A stretch of DNA of 64,000 nt from Neisseriaceae bacterium ESL0693 (GTDB taxonomy: Bacteria; Pseudomonadota; Gammaproteobacteria; Burkholderiales; Neisseriaceae): positions 186,001-250,000 of the forward strand of contig JAQTIE010000007.1 in NCBI GenBank assembly GCA_029433475.1, written 5' to 3'. Shown in pieces: positions 45,811 through 54,373 of the stretch; position 1 is the stretch's first letter, and the number at the start of each line of letters is the position of its first letter. Below the pieces are notes generated by a model. That model was not told where the DNA came from, ran no database searches, and was given only the letters and a program-made list of their open reading frames with translations. A program made the position numbers and the translations under genes.

Positions 45811-47378
45811 TTCCTGTCTGGCATGGCTGGCCATCAGCAGAAATTTTAACAAGACACTTTAATCAGCACCATGCTACCACAGGCATTATTGTTGCTGATC
45901 ACTGGCTAAGCGATGTTTCTGATCAGTATTCAGATGAATGGCTGGCACTACTGCACCAAGCCGCTTTGTACTATCAGCATCAACCTGTTTTCTGCCTGCC
46001 ATTCATCCATGGTTCACGGCTATTATTAATCCAACCCGATATGTATGCCTCATGGCATCAGAGATTACCTGACTGGATTATTCCCCACCTGACAGCAGAG
46101 CATCATCTGATTCATCCGGCCGATGCAACCAAACCATGGTTAGATCAACCTGAACCCATTCCGGCCAAATCGGTAGTCATCATTGGTGCAGGCATCGCAG
46201 GCGCTGCCACGGCTTATGCATTGGCACAACACCAGGTTGCCGTTACCGTGCTCGATCAAAGCGATGTAGCCACAGCCGCCTCAGGCAACCAGCAAGGTTT
46301 GTTGTATGCCAAAATTTCAGCTCATGACACCATACAAAGTGAATTGTTGCTGGCTGGATATGGCTATAGCCAGATTTTACTGACTCAGACCATGACAGGT
46401 AAAACAGGCTGGAATCGTTGTGGTGTATTACATGTTGACCACAACAGCGCTGAATATCAGCGTAATCGTTTATTGGCTCAGCAACACCCTGAAAGCACTT
46501 TGTATCAATGGGTCAGCGCCCAAAAAGCCTCACAACTGGCCGGACTACCCTTAACTACAGGTGGCCTCTGGTGGCCACATGGCGTGGCGCTTAATCCAAG
46601 ACTGTGGTGTATGGCTTTACTGGATCACCCATTAATTACTGTTCATACCCACAGTAAAGTAACCCGACTGGATGCTCTTCAGAATCATTGGCGCGTACAA
46701 TACCAAGCACATGGAAGACCGCAAAAGCTTAGCGCCTCGCACGTTGTGCTGTGTATGGGCGCCTACAGCGATACCCTGTCACCCACATTACACTGGCCAT
46801 TTCAATTTATTCGCGGGCAGACTACCGTAAGTCATGTTAACCCGCACACCATGACACCCCAATGCGCACTCAGTGGTCACAGCTACATCACACCGGCCTG
46901 GCAGAATCAACTGTGTTTTGGTGCCACATTTCACCCCAACAACCGGCATGATGCCCTAACCTATGCCGATCAGGAAGCCAATCAGCAGCAACTGGCACAA
47001 TGGTTGCCGGAACTGGCCAGAAGTTTGCCCCAGATCACGGCACTACAAGGCCATGCAGCCATCCGTTGCGATGCTTTTGATCACTTACCCGTTGTGGGTG
47101 CCATAGGCGACAGCCGGCAAATGCGGCAGGTATATGCCCAACTGGCACTGGATAAAAATTATCGGCTCAATGCGCCCTGCCCATGGCAACAGGGCATTTT
47201 TATCAATACCGCACACGGCAGCCGTGGCTTGACTACTGCCCCTTTATGTGCAGAAGCAATCGCCTGCGCCATTCTCGGTTTACCCTCGCCGTTATCAACC
47301 AGACTGCAACAGGCACTCCATCCCAACAGATTAATCATTCGCAGTATCAGCCACCATCTGCCCTGGCATGGTGCCTGA
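45807..47378 (+). CDS. MnmC-like FAD-dependent oxidoreductase (no methyltransferase domain)
   Basis: The 523-aa protein has a dinucleotide-binding DAO fold starting at about residue 118 (SVVIIGAGIAGAATAYALAQ), then ASGNQQGLLYAKIS, RCGVLHVDH and the C-terminal NTAHGSRGLTTAPLCAEA. These match the C-terminal half of MnmC, which removes carboxymethyl from cmnm5s2U34 in tRNA. The first 115 residues are not a recognisable methyltransferase, so the second MnmC step is either supplied elsewhere or absent. It overlaps asmA (ATGA) and is translationally coupled. Confidence 0.8.
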   Translation: MIPVWHGWPSAEILTRHFNQHHATTGIIVADHWLSDVSDQYSDEWLALLHQAALYYQHQPVFCLPFIHGSRLLLIQPDMYASWHQRLPDWIIPHLTAEHHLIHPADATKPWLDQPEPIPAKSVVIIGAGIAGAATAYALAQHQVAVTVLDQSDVATAASGNQQGLLYAKISAHDTIQSELLLAGYGYSQILLTQTMTGKTGWNRCGVLHVDHNSAEYQRNRLLAQQHPESTLYQWVSAQKASQLAGLPLTTGGLWWPHGVALNPRLWCMALLDHPLITVHTHSKVTRLDALQNHWRVQYQAHGRPQKLSASHVVLCMGAYSDTLSPTLHWPFQFIRGQTTVSHVNPHTMTPQCALSGHSYITPAWQNQLCFGATFHPNNRHDALTYADQEANQQQLAQWLPELARSLPQITALQGHAAIRCDAFDHLPVVGAIGDSRQMRQVYAQLALDKNYRLNAPCPWQQGIFINTAHGSRGLTTAPLCAEAIACAILGLPSPLSTRLQQALHPNRLIIRSISHHLPWHGA

Positions 47379-47491
47379 TTCGACTATTGCTCAATAAAAC
47401 CAGCATACAAAGACTAATATTTCAAAAGCTTAATATACACATTTTTGTTATCATCAAAAATATTGCGTCTTCCGTATACAGGGGAATGAAA

Positions 47492-47508
47492 ATGTTATAC
47501 TATAACAT
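47492..47508. promoter_or_regulatory. Zur box upstream of the zinc uptake operon
   Basis: ATGTTATA-C-TATAACAT is a perfect 17-bp palindrome matching the Zur operator core TGTTATANTATAACA. It lies 42 bp before a 35-aa ORF that overlaps the ATPase gene. A TATACT -10 is embedded in it, so bound Zur would block RNA polymerase when zinc is plentiful. Confidence 0.9.
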
Positions 47509-47549
47509 ACATCCCCAAGTGAATTTCAGGCAGGGAATAAAGGTATATT

Positions 47550-47657
47550 ATGTTTTTTTCTTTATTACTGAGCAGCGCAGTCAGGCGCTTGCTTTGTGTG
47601 ATTATCCTACTGATGCTTATCGGTGGTATTTATGCATGGGCAGTGAATGCAGCATGA
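47550..47657 (+). CDS. Zur-controlled 35-aa membrane peptide
   Basis: This short ORF begins MFFSLLLSSAVRRLLCVIIL and continues LMLIGGIYAW, giving one membrane span with two Arg at the inner side. AAAGG precedes the ATG at 7-nt spacing. Its stop overlaps the ATPase ATG (ATGA), which is typical of real coupled genes. It is the first gene behind the Zur box. It could help assemble the transporter or simply couple translation. The peptide is not a known family to me. Confidence 0.6.
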   Translation: MFFSLLLSSAVRRLLCVIILLMLIGGIYAWAVNAA

Positions 47658-48382
47658 ATATTGATATTCATAATCTGACGGTCAGCTACCGGCATCGCCC
47701 TGCCGTTCATCATCTGAACATTCAGTTTAATAAAAACCAGATGTGGGCACTGTGTGGCCCCAATGGTGCGGGTAAATCCACCCTCTTAAAAGCCATTATG
47801 GGCTTAATCAAACCAGACAGTGGCCAGATACACTGGCATGACTTGCAACGCGCCGATATTGCCTATTTGCCGCAACAATCAGACATTGACCGCAGCATGC
47901 CCATGAGTGTGTTTGAATTAACCGCCATGGGTTTATGGTATGAGATCGGCTATTTCAAATCCATCAATCAAACCATGAAAACCAAAGTAATCACTGCATT
48001 GCAGCAAGTGAATATGGCTGACTATGCAGACCGGCCGATTGCCCAGCTATCCAATGGCCAGTTTCAACGGGTCTTATTTGCCCGCATGCTGGTGCAAAAA
48101 GCACAAGTATTGTTATTGGATGAGCCTTTTAATGCCGTTGACGCACAAACTACGCAAGCACTTTTAAATATGCTGTGTCGGCATCAGCAACAACATCAAT
48201 GTATTGTCATTGCCGTATTGCATGACTATGGCCAAGTGAAACATTATTTTCCCTATACTCTATTAATGGCACGTGAAAAAATAGCCTCTGGCCACACCCG
48301 TGAAGTACTGACTACCGAAAATATCCGTCAGGCAGACATGGCCATACATCAGCCTGATAATACTGAATGGTGTGCGATATAA
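47654..48382 (+). CDS. znuC: Zinc/manganese ABC transporter ATP-binding protein
   Basis: The 242-aa ATPase has Walker A GPNGAGKSTLLKAI (about residues 35-48), Q-loop PQQSDIDRS, the signature LSNGQFQRVLFARML (a variant LSGGQ with Asn), Walker B VLLLDEPF and the H-loop VLHDYG. It powers metal import with the next two genes. The true start is the ATG at 47654 rather than the long open frame from 47183, which lies over mnmC and the Zur box. Confidence 0.93.
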   Translation: MNIDIHNLTVSYRHRPAVHHLNIQFNKNQMWALCGPNGAGKSTLLKAIMGLIKPDSGQIHWHDLQRADIAYLPQQSDIDRSMPMSVFELTAMGLWYEIGYFKSINQTMKTKVITALQQVNMADYADRPIAQLSNGQFQRVLFARMLVQKAQVLLLDEPFNAVDAQTTQALLNMLCRHQQQHQCIVIAVLHDYGQVKHYFPYTLLMAREKIASGHTREVLTTENIRQADMAIHQPDNTEWCAI

Positions 48383-48383
48383 C

Positions 48384-49265
48384 ATGTTTATTTCATTTTT
48401 GCATTTATTGGCCGACCCCTTCATCGATTACGATTTTATGCGTTTTGCGCTGGCCTCGATTATTTTTCTGGCTTTAGGCACAGCACCCGTTGGCGTATTT
48501 CTGATGATGCGCCGCATGAGTCTGATCGGTGACGCTTTAGGCCATGCCATTTTGCCAGGTGCAGCCGTGGGCTACCTTATCGCAGGTTTAAGCGTGCCCG
48601 CCATGAGTATCGGCGGCTTTATTGCCGGACTTTTAATGGCACTTTTAGCCGGATTGGCCAGCCGGTTTGCCAATGTAAAAGAAGATGCCAGCTTTGCCGC
48701 TTTTTTCCTGACATGTCTGGCCATTGGCGTGTTACTGGTCAGCAAAAGCGGCAACAGCGTTGATTTACTCAATTTACTGTTTGGTTCCATTCTTGCTGTC
48801 GATAAAACTGCCCTGACTTTGGTTGCACTGGCTACCAGCATCACCATGATCGTACTGGCACTGATCTATCGCCCGCTCTTTTTAGAAAGTATTGACCCTT
48901 TATTTTTACGCGCCGTCAGAGGTAAAGGCGGATTGTGGCATATTATGTTTCTGGTTCTGGTGGTGCTTAATCTGGTGGCCGGTTTTCAGGCATTAGGCAC
49001 CTTAATGTCTGTCGGCCTCATGATGCTACCCGCCATCAGTGCGCGCTTATGGGCCAGAACCATGGGTGTCATTCTGATATTGTCAACACTGATGGCATTA
49101 TGCTGTGGCTACATCGGACTATTATTGTCTTACTACTACGACCTGCCTTCAGGCCCTGCCATTATTTTGTGTTGCGGCACTATTTATTTATTGTCCTTAT
49201 TCGTTGGTTACGAAAACGGCGTTTTACCACGTTTGTATAAACGCAGTCGTCATCACGCAACCTGA
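48384..49265 (+). CDS. znuB: Zinc/manganese ABC transporter permease
   Basis: The 293-aa protein has eight or nine membrane spans and the ABC-3 permease motifs: MMRRMSLIGDALGHAILPG (about residues 35-53), and QALGTLMSVGLMMLPAISAR (about 204-223). It forms the channel through the inner membrane. Start at 48384 lies one base after the ATPase stop; an upstream GTG at 48372 is the alternative. Confidence 0.92.
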   Translation: MFISFLHLLADPFIDYDFMRFALASIIFLALGTAPVGVFLMMRRMSLIGDALGHAILPGAAVGYLIAGLSVPAMSIGGFIAGLLMALLAGLASRFANVKEDASFAAFFLTCLAIGVLLVSKSGNSVDLLNLLFGSILAVDKTALTLVALATSITMIVLALIYRPLFLESIDPLFLRAVRGKGGLWHIMFLVLVVLNLVAGFQALGTLMSVGLMMLPAISARLWARTMGVILILSTLMALCCGYIGLLLSYYYDLPSGPAIILCCGTIYLLSLFVGYENGVLPRLYKRSRHHAT

Positions 49266-49318
49266 TTGATTCCAGTCATCTATTTTTACCCACAACCCTT
49301 ATATGAAGTGATTTTCTG

Positions 49319-50269
49319 ATGAAACTTAGTCGAATTTATTTGCTCTTTGCCTTTGTAGTGTGCTTTTTTAGCCGACAGATACTGGCCGCCCCGCTGCCTG
49401 TAGTGACCAGTTTTAGTATTCTGGGTGATGTAACACAACAAATTGGCGGTCAGCGGGTCAAGGTACAAACACTGGTAGGCCCTGATCAGGATGCTCATAT
49501 CTATCAATTAAGCAGCAAAGATTTACGTTTGATGCGCCAGTCCAAACTGATCTTACTCAACGGATTAGGCTTCGAATCCTTGCCTTTGCAGCGGGCAGCA
49601 CAGCAAAGTCATGTTCCGGTTTATGAAGTAACAAAAGGCATCAAACCCATCGATATGCATACAGATCACGATCACAACCATGATCACGATCATGACCATA
49701 GTCACGACCACAGCCATGATCATAGCCATGATCATGATCATCACCACGCCATTGATCCCCATGTCTGGAACGATCCTGTTCTGATGCAGACCTATGCCCA
49801 GAATGTGGCCGATGCCCTGATTCAGGTTGATCCCGCTGGTAAAGCCTACTATCAGCAACGCCTCAGTCAGTATCAGCAACAACTGCAACAATTAAACCAA
49901 TGGGCAAGCAATATTTTTGCCCGCATTCCGGCAGCAAACCGCAAAGTACTGACCGGCCATGATGCTTTTGGCTATCTGGCACAACGCTATCACATTGAAT
50001 TTCTGGCACCTCAAGGCGTCAGCACTGAAGCCGAGCCGTCCGCGCGCCAGGTAGCAGCAATTATCAGTCAAATTCGTGAACAGCACATTAAAGCCGTATT
50101 CACAGAAAATATTAAAGACCCACGCATGGTTAAACGCATAGCCGATGAAACCGGTGTTCATATTTCCGGCCACCTTTATTCGGACGCACTCAGCCGTGAT
50201 CAAAGCGCCGCTACTTACATTGACATGTTCCGCTACAATGTCAATGCACTCAGCCGCGCCATGCAATAA
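49319..50269 (+). CDS. znuA: Zinc ABC transporter substrate-binding protein with His-rich loop
   Basis: The 316-aa cluster A-I binding protein has a signal peptide (residues 1-23) and the metal ligands expected for zinc: His in GPDQDAHIYQL, the histidine after the loop (AIDPHVWNDP), HDAFGYLAQRY and a late EN-containing VFTENIKDP. Between residues 116 and 146 is a long run of alternating Asp/His repeats, the zinc-buffering loop typical of ZnuA. The His-rich loop plus the Zur box favour zinc over manganese. Confidence 0.93.
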   Translation: MKLSRIYLLFAFVVCFFSRQILAAPLPVVTSFSILGDVTQQIGGQRVKVQTLVGPDQDAHIYQLSSKDLRLMRQSKLILLNGLGFESLPLQRAAQQSHVPVYEVTKGIKPIDMHTDHDHNHDHDHDHSHDHSHDHSHDHDHHHAIDPHVWNDPVLMQTYAQNVADALIQVDPAGKAYYQQRLSQYQQQLQQLNQWASNIFARIPAANRKVLTGHDAFGYLAQRYHIEFLAPQGVSTEAEPSARQVAAIISQIREQHIKAVFTENIKDPRMVKRIADETGVHISGHLYSDALSRDQSAATYIDMFRYNVNALSRAMQ

Positions 50270-50273
50270 CCAA

Positions 50274-50306
50274 AAATAAGGCATTGATTCAATCAATGCC
50301 TTATTT
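50274..50306. terminator. Terminator after the zinc operon
   Basis: AAATAAGGCATTGAT pairs perfectly with ATCAATGCCTTATTT around a TCA loop, starting 5 bp after znuA's stop. Confidence 0.85.
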
Positions 50307-50862
50307 CCATTCATCGCCACACATCAGCACAGAAACAACCGCCAGCCTTGGTTTTAGTGCCCCTACCCGTTATGCCCTCTACCTGATCGTCAGCTGGTTT
50401 CTACATTAGCATCAAAACCATGTTTAATAATGACATACAGTTTTATACACAACCCATGCAGCCTTATTGTTTCAAACGTATTGTAAAAACATATAATTAT
50501 GCACTTATTAAATTTCATTTATTTATACATCAATGCCACAATACCCAAATGTAGCCTTGATCAGCCAAAATTTACTCAAAAATCCGGCAAGAACCAATGC
50601 CATGTTTTGTCTGGCACTTGAAATCTATCCGCGTGGCCTTTTAAATCAGATTTATTCACCCATGAAAATTAAATGTTTAAATCAAACCAAAAAATATGCA
50701 TACCCGCCATTATGCACATAATAAATGCATAAATATAAAATAAATCAATAATAAAAAATTCAAATACTCGTTTGGCATTGAGTCAGAAATGTATAATTAT
50801 TGACAACACTCAAAATTAAATGAATACTTTGTTAATGATTGTCATCAAATGGAATTTATATT
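50307..50862. other. AT-rich intergenic region
   Basis: No gene is supported here. A 62-codon frame at 50533-50721 has no ribosome binding site, ordinary composition for non-coding DNA and no recognisable motif. The last 150 bp are very AT-rich, with several possible -10 boxes for the DUF1090 gene. I see no repeat or RNA. Confidence 0.5.
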
Positions 50863-51282
50863 ATGCCTTTATCTTCAAAAACCCTGAATACATGCTCACT
50901 TTTAATTCTGACTGCCTGTCTGACAGCGCCTGTTTTCGCTCATGCCCATGGCCAAACCTGCGCGGATAAACTTCAGGCGGTGAATAATCAGATCAAATAT
51001 GCGACTACTTATCATAATCCGGCTGAATTAAACCGCCTGAAAATCGCCAGATCACAAATCATCGCCAATTGCAACGATAATGACCTGACACAGAAATACC
51101 AGGATAAAGTAGAAAAATATCAGCAACAATTGGCTCGTGATCAATCACAACTGGCTCGGGCACGCGTCAACGGAGACCCGCATAAAATCGAAAAAGCCGA
51201 AAAACGCGTGGCCAAAACCCTCAGGAAATTACAAGAAGCCAAAGCAGATCGTGCCCGGTTCCATGGTAATCTTAAACGCTAA
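50863..51282 (+). CDS. DUF1090 (YqjC-like) periplasmic protein
   Basis: The 139-aa protein has a signal peptide (residues 1-26, ending VFAHA), then QTCADKLQAVNNQIKYATTY with two cysteines (CADK and NCND), and a charged coiled coil (QQLARDQSQLARARVNGDP, KAEKRVAKTLRKLQEAKADR). This is the DUF1090 pattern; the function is not known. The ATG at 50863 is preferred over a TTG at 50839. It is followed 36 bp later by lolA. Confidence 0.82.
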   Translation: MPLSSKTLNTCSLLILTACLTAPVFAHAHGQTCADKLQAVNNQIKYATTYHNPAELNRLKIARSQIIANCNDNDLTQKYQDKVEKYQQQLARDQSQLARARVNGDPHKIEKAEKRVAKTLRKLQEAKADRARFHGNLKR

Positions 51283-51318
51283 TCCACCCTATCAGATTTA
51301 TTGAGAGAAAATATATAA

Positions 51319-51933
51319 ATGAAATACCTGACCCAGCCGGTGGCCATTTTTGCACTGGCCGCAACCTGTGTTGTCGCTCATGCTGGCGGTATTGCGGCAT
51401 TACAGAATTTTAATACCCAGACCAGTAAAATCAGCGGAAAATTCAGCCAGCGTGTTCAGAATAAAAAGCATACCCAAGTAACCAGTGGTACCTTTGCCAT
51501 TCAAAGACCCGGGCTATTTCGTTGGGAATATACCACCCCTTACCAGCAAACCATTGTAGGCGATGGTAAAACCGTCTGGTTGTATGACCATGATCTGGCT
51601 CAGGTTACCCAACGGTCACAAAATCAGACACTGGGCGATTCGCCGGCAGCGATTTTATCCAATAAAATTGCTTTAAATAATTACTATGCTTTAAAAGAAG
51701 ACGGAGAAACCAATGGCGTTAGCTATGTGCGCGCCACGCCGAAAAAAGACGATACCGGCTATCAATATATCCGTATTGGCTTTAATGGCAACACACTGGC
51801 CAGCATGCAATTAAAAGACAGCTTTGGCAATCAAACCGATATTCAGTTTTCTGACATCAATACACAGCCACAGTTTACCCGCCAGCAATTTCAGTTTACC
51901 CCACCCAAAGGGGTAGACGTATTAAGCCAATAA
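51319..51933 (+). CDS. lolA: Outer-membrane lipoprotein carrier protein LolA
   Basis: The 204-aa periplasmic carrier takes lipoproteins from LolCDE to LolB. It has a signal peptide (residues 1-21, ending AHA), and the LolA pattern: GKFSQRV, SGTFAIQRPGLFRWEYTTPY (about residues 54-73), GDGKTVWLYDHDLAQVTQR and IRIGFNGNTLASMQLKDSFGN. No known family feature is missing. Confidence 0.93.
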   Translation: MKYLTQPVAIFALAATCVVAHAGGIAALQNFNTQTSKISGKFSQRVQNKKHTQVTSGTFAIQRPGLFRWEYTTPYQQTIVGDGKTVWLYDHDLAQVTQRSQNQTLGDSPAAILSNKIALNNYYALKEDGETNGVSYVRATPKKDDTGYQYIRIGFNGNTLASMQLKDSFGNQTDIQFSDINTQPQFTRQQFQFTPPKGVDVLSQ

Positions 51934-51946
51934 ACAGTCAGCAATA

Positions 51947-51979
51947 CCAGTGTAAGCAGAATGATTGACCTTACACTGG
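51947..51979. terminator. Bidirectional terminator between lolA and a lipoprotein gene
   Basis: CCAGTGTAAG pairs perfectly with CTTACACTGG. A longer alternative pairing TTAAGCCA (51922) with TGGCTTAA (51977) also exists. It lies between convergent genes. Confidence 0.65.
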
Positions 51980-52006
51980 CTTAATGACATTTTAATAGTA
52001 TTTATA

Positions 52007-52444
52007 TTAACCACACCGATAAACAAACGGTTTACCCTGATGATAGCCCCGGCACCAGCGCGGCTGACGCATCCAGTCAAATTCATCATGCCAGCGGCGA
52101 TTCATCTCTTGAGTACGCATCTCTTGTAATCGCACCTCATTCAAATAATTTTCCCAGGCCAGTTTATAACAGCTCTGAAACAACGGTGCACTGACACTTT
52201 TCTGGTACTCTTCAGCCTCTTTAGCATAGAAAGGATCAGATAAAAAAGCCGGATTCTGCATCTGTTGCTGCATCAGTTCTGCCGTATGCGCATCACATTG
52301 CGCCGCCAGCTGCACCACCAGTCGCTCACGCGCCTCTTCTGCTGCTTTGGCCTGCGCTGCTTTTTGTTCTGGCGTTGCACAAGACATCAATCCCAGCAAT
52401 ATCATCGTCCAGATGATGGGTTTTAGCCCTTGTCCACACAACAT
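52007..52444 (-). CDS. Hypothetical lipoprotein
   Basis: This 145-aa protein has a lipoprotein signal (IIWTMILLGLMSCATPE, Cys at about residue 22). The mature part is charged and helical (AAQAKAAEEARERLVVQLAA) with pairs of cysteines at both ends (QCDAH, SCYKL, RWCRG, YRCG), and it is not recognised. The first 40 bp of the gene are duplicated, in decayed form, at about 54650-54690, next to comEC, which marks its original neighbour. Confidence 0.6.
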   Translation of the reverse strand: MLCGQGLKPIIWTMILLGLMSCATPEQKAAQAKAAEEARERLVVQLAAQCDAHTAELMQQQMQNPAFLSDPFYAKEAEEYQKSVSAPLFQSCYKLAWENYLNEVRLQEMRTQEMNRRWHDEFDWMRQPRWCRGYHQGKPFVYRCG

Positions 52445-52588
52445 TGATCACCTCAAATCCTCAGATCATAGCCGTTTTATATCATACGTAAAGACAGATT
52501 ATTCCGGCCTTTGCCAAGGTTTACGCTGCCAGTAGGGTTTATATTGCCGCAAAGTATGCCAACAAATCCACCACATCAACACGACCAA
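52406..52588 (-). repeat. Left copy of a duplicated lipoprotein-start/comEC-end junction
   Basis: The left copy consists of the intact lipoprotein start and a comEC 3' remnant. Bases 52495-52560 match the comEC end (ATTCCGGCCTTTGCCAAGG, TACGCTGCCAGTAGGGTTTA) with a few changes. The match then jumps over about 84 bases of comEC to CAAATCCACCACATCA (about 52564-52579). So the left comEC piece is a deleted, decaying duplicate. Confidence 0.75.
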
Positions 52589-52822
52589 TATCATGATACG
52601 GCAATAAATTATCTATTTGTTTTATAAAAAATAACTGTACATTAAATATCAGATCAGAATGAGCCGGACATGCCATACTGGCATCGAAAAACAATGATTG
52701 CATACATCTCTTATATGTTTATTCTCATAAACTCATATAATAAAACATTAATATTCATATTGTTAACAAATATTATCTATGTTAATGTAGCTTCTATACA
52801 AACGGTTTGACGGGAGATGGAG
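52445..52822. other. Gene-free stretch left of the insert genes
   Basis: It carries the comEC remnant (to about 52588) and then AT-rich DNA without recognisable genes, including possible promoter sequence for the next ORF. GGGAGATGGAGATGG sits directly before its start. Confidence 0.5.
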
Positions 52823-53104
52823 ATGGCCTTCAGGAAAGAAATACTATGTAATCGCTACACTGTATTTAATAAATACATATATATTTCAAAATTTTACAAT
52901 GATGGCACTCCTAAGCATTATGCCTTGTTCCGTAAAAGCCAGAAACTGTGCCGCCCGCGGCCGATCATTAAATCCATGGCTGATTATCATAAGCATAAGG
53001 CCGAAATGGACGCCATTAAAGAAGAGCGCAAGCAGATACCGCAGGTGATTCTGCCTGAATACATTAAACAACTCGAAGCTGAAGGCCGCTTGCCCAACCA
53101 GTAG
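52823..53104 (+). CDS. Hypothetical protein, 93 aa
   Basis: This protein is unrecognised. It is basic in the first half and has an acidic/basic helix near the end (ADYHKHKAEMDAIKEERKQ), and no signal peptide or membrane span. A strong GGAGATGGAG precedes the ATG at 52823 (another ATG lies 6 bp upstream). It is the first gene of the AT-rich insert between the duplicated junctions. Confidence 0.5.
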   Translation: MAFRKEILCNRYTVFNKYIYISKFYNDGTPKHYALFRKSQKLCRPRPIIKSMADYHKHKAEMDAIKEERKQIPQVILPEYIKQLEAEGRLPNQ

Positions 53105-53323
53105 CCGCAGACACATTAAGCCAAAGACGCTGGCGGGGCAGTTGCAAGAGGCAGAAATACCGGCGCTGTCTTTATAGCCCCGACGGCGTGCACTGAGGCT
53201 GAGGGTATTGCCGTCTTAGCCGGGCTAGTTTGCCCTGTTTTATTGATCTTAATCCCTACCCTATCTGAGGCAGAGACTGACTTTCCGATGGACTAGCATC
53301 ACATATATCCAAACTGTGCTTAC
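53105..53323. other. Stop-riddled spacer before the P450 fragment
   Basis: This 219-bp stretch has no intact frame. It is richer in GC than its flanks in the first 150 bp and seems to be a fragment of a gene I could not identify. No RNA or repeat was seen. Confidence 0.4.
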
Positions 53324-53557
53324 ATGCCAGAGCAAGTCATGCTTCGTGATCAAAAAATAAAAAATGTTTCTTTTGGAGCAGGATGGCACGTTTGTCTGGG
53401 AGGGAATTTAGCGAGAAAATCTACGGCAAGGCTTATTGAGTTGTTTAGTGAGCTCGAGAAGAAAGTAAAACTTATTCATGTTGAAGACAAATGGATAGAC
53501 TCTTTCGGCTTCCGGTTCCTTGAGAAACTTAAAGTAAAAGTAATGATTATGGAATAA
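53324..53557 (+). pseudogene. C-terminal fragment of a cytochrome P450
   Basis: The 77-residue frame holds the P450 haem-binding loop FGAGWHVCLGGNLARKSTAR (fits F-x2-G-x3-C-x-G) and the following helix and sheet. A P450 needs about 400 residues, and the sequence before it has stop codons and no other P450 motif, so this is a remnant. P450s are unusual in Neisseriaceae, which supports foreign origin. Confidence 0.75.
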
Positions 53558-53620
53558 CATCGTATAGCTCAATTTCAAATTGTGTTAACAATATAATTAT
53601 TTTTATAAAGTGTTTATTTT

Positions 53621-54355
53621 ATGAGTATTTATGTTTTTGATATTGATGGTACCCTCTCCAACGCCGGCAAGAAAGTCCACCCGGCTATAGACAGAAAACT
53701 TGTTGAATTAACCGGAAATAATCAGGTTATTTTTGCTTCAGCCAGACCGGTTCGGGACATGTTGCCGATGGTTTCGGATAAACTCCATTCATCAGTATTC
53801 ATTGGTTGTAACGGAGGTATGGCATGGGAAAACGGGCAAATTGTTTTAAGTCATGTGTTTGAGCGTGGTTTTGTATCTCGTATGATTAACGTTATGAACA
53901 ACTTTGGCATTCCCTATGTTCTTGACGGTAAATGGAATTATTCTATTTCTAAAAATGACCACCCTTTTCACGAATATATCCGTTCGTTAAGCAATCATGA
54001 AACAGGCGAGAAAGATATCATCTCTGGCGGGGTAACAAAAATTTTAATACTTTCTGAAAAACATAAAGATAAAATAATGATGTATGCAAAGGACGATGTC
54101 AGCATACATACACACCGCAGTGACGGCTTTTACGATTTTACCCCACAAGGAAATAATAAATACCAGACGCTGTCTAAATTAATAGGAAAAGAAAAATATA
54201 TTGCTTTCGGTAATGATCAAAATGATTTTATCATGCTGCGCAAAGCAGAAATATCGGTTTTTGTTGGAGAAAAAGAAAATTTCAAAGAGGCTAGCTATTA
54301 TGTTTCGATGGATTACATTCCTACGCTGATTAATCATATAGAAAGCAGGAAATAA
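53621..54355 (+). CDS. HAD-family phosphatase (Cof type)
   Basis: The 244-aa protein has HAD motif I DIDGTL (residues 7-12, nucleophile Asp), motif II SARPV (about residue 40), a C2 cap typical of the Cof subfamily (residues about 80-180), motif III Lys in NNKYQTL and motif IV FGNDQNDFIML. It probably dephosphorylates a sugar phosphate or nucleotide. It lies in the AT-rich insert, with codon use unlike the flanking chromosome. Confidence 0.85.
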   Translation: MSIYVFDIDGTLSNAGKKVHPAIDRKLVELTGNNQVIFASARPVRDMLPMVSDKLHSSVFIGCNGGMAWENGQIVLSHVFERGFVSRMINVMNNFGIPYVLDGKWNYSISKNDHPFHEYIRSLSNHETGEKDIISGGVTKILILSEKHKDKIMMYAKDDVSIHTHRSDGFYDFTPQGNNKYQTLSKLIGKEKYIAFGNDQNDFIMLRKAEISVFVGEKENFKEASYYVSMDYIPTLINHIESRK

Positions 54356-54373
54356 AAATAAACAGGATATTTT

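Noticed and set aside
47183-47653. Long N-terminal extension of the zinc ATPase
   Set aside because: The open frame overlaps mnmC and the Zur box in another frame. The family's start and the ATGA overlap at 47654 fix the true start.
49660-49750. CRISPR-like short repeats
   Set aside because: They are in-frame codon repeats for His and Asp in the zinc-binding loop, with no spacers.
49565-49891. Minus-strand ORF opposite znuA (Met/Ile/Val-rich)
   Set aside because: It is the antisense reading of the His/Asp repeats of znuA.
50533-50721. 62-codon ORF after the zinc operon
   Set aside because: No ribosome binding site and no recognisable motif; composition is like surrounding non-coding DNA.
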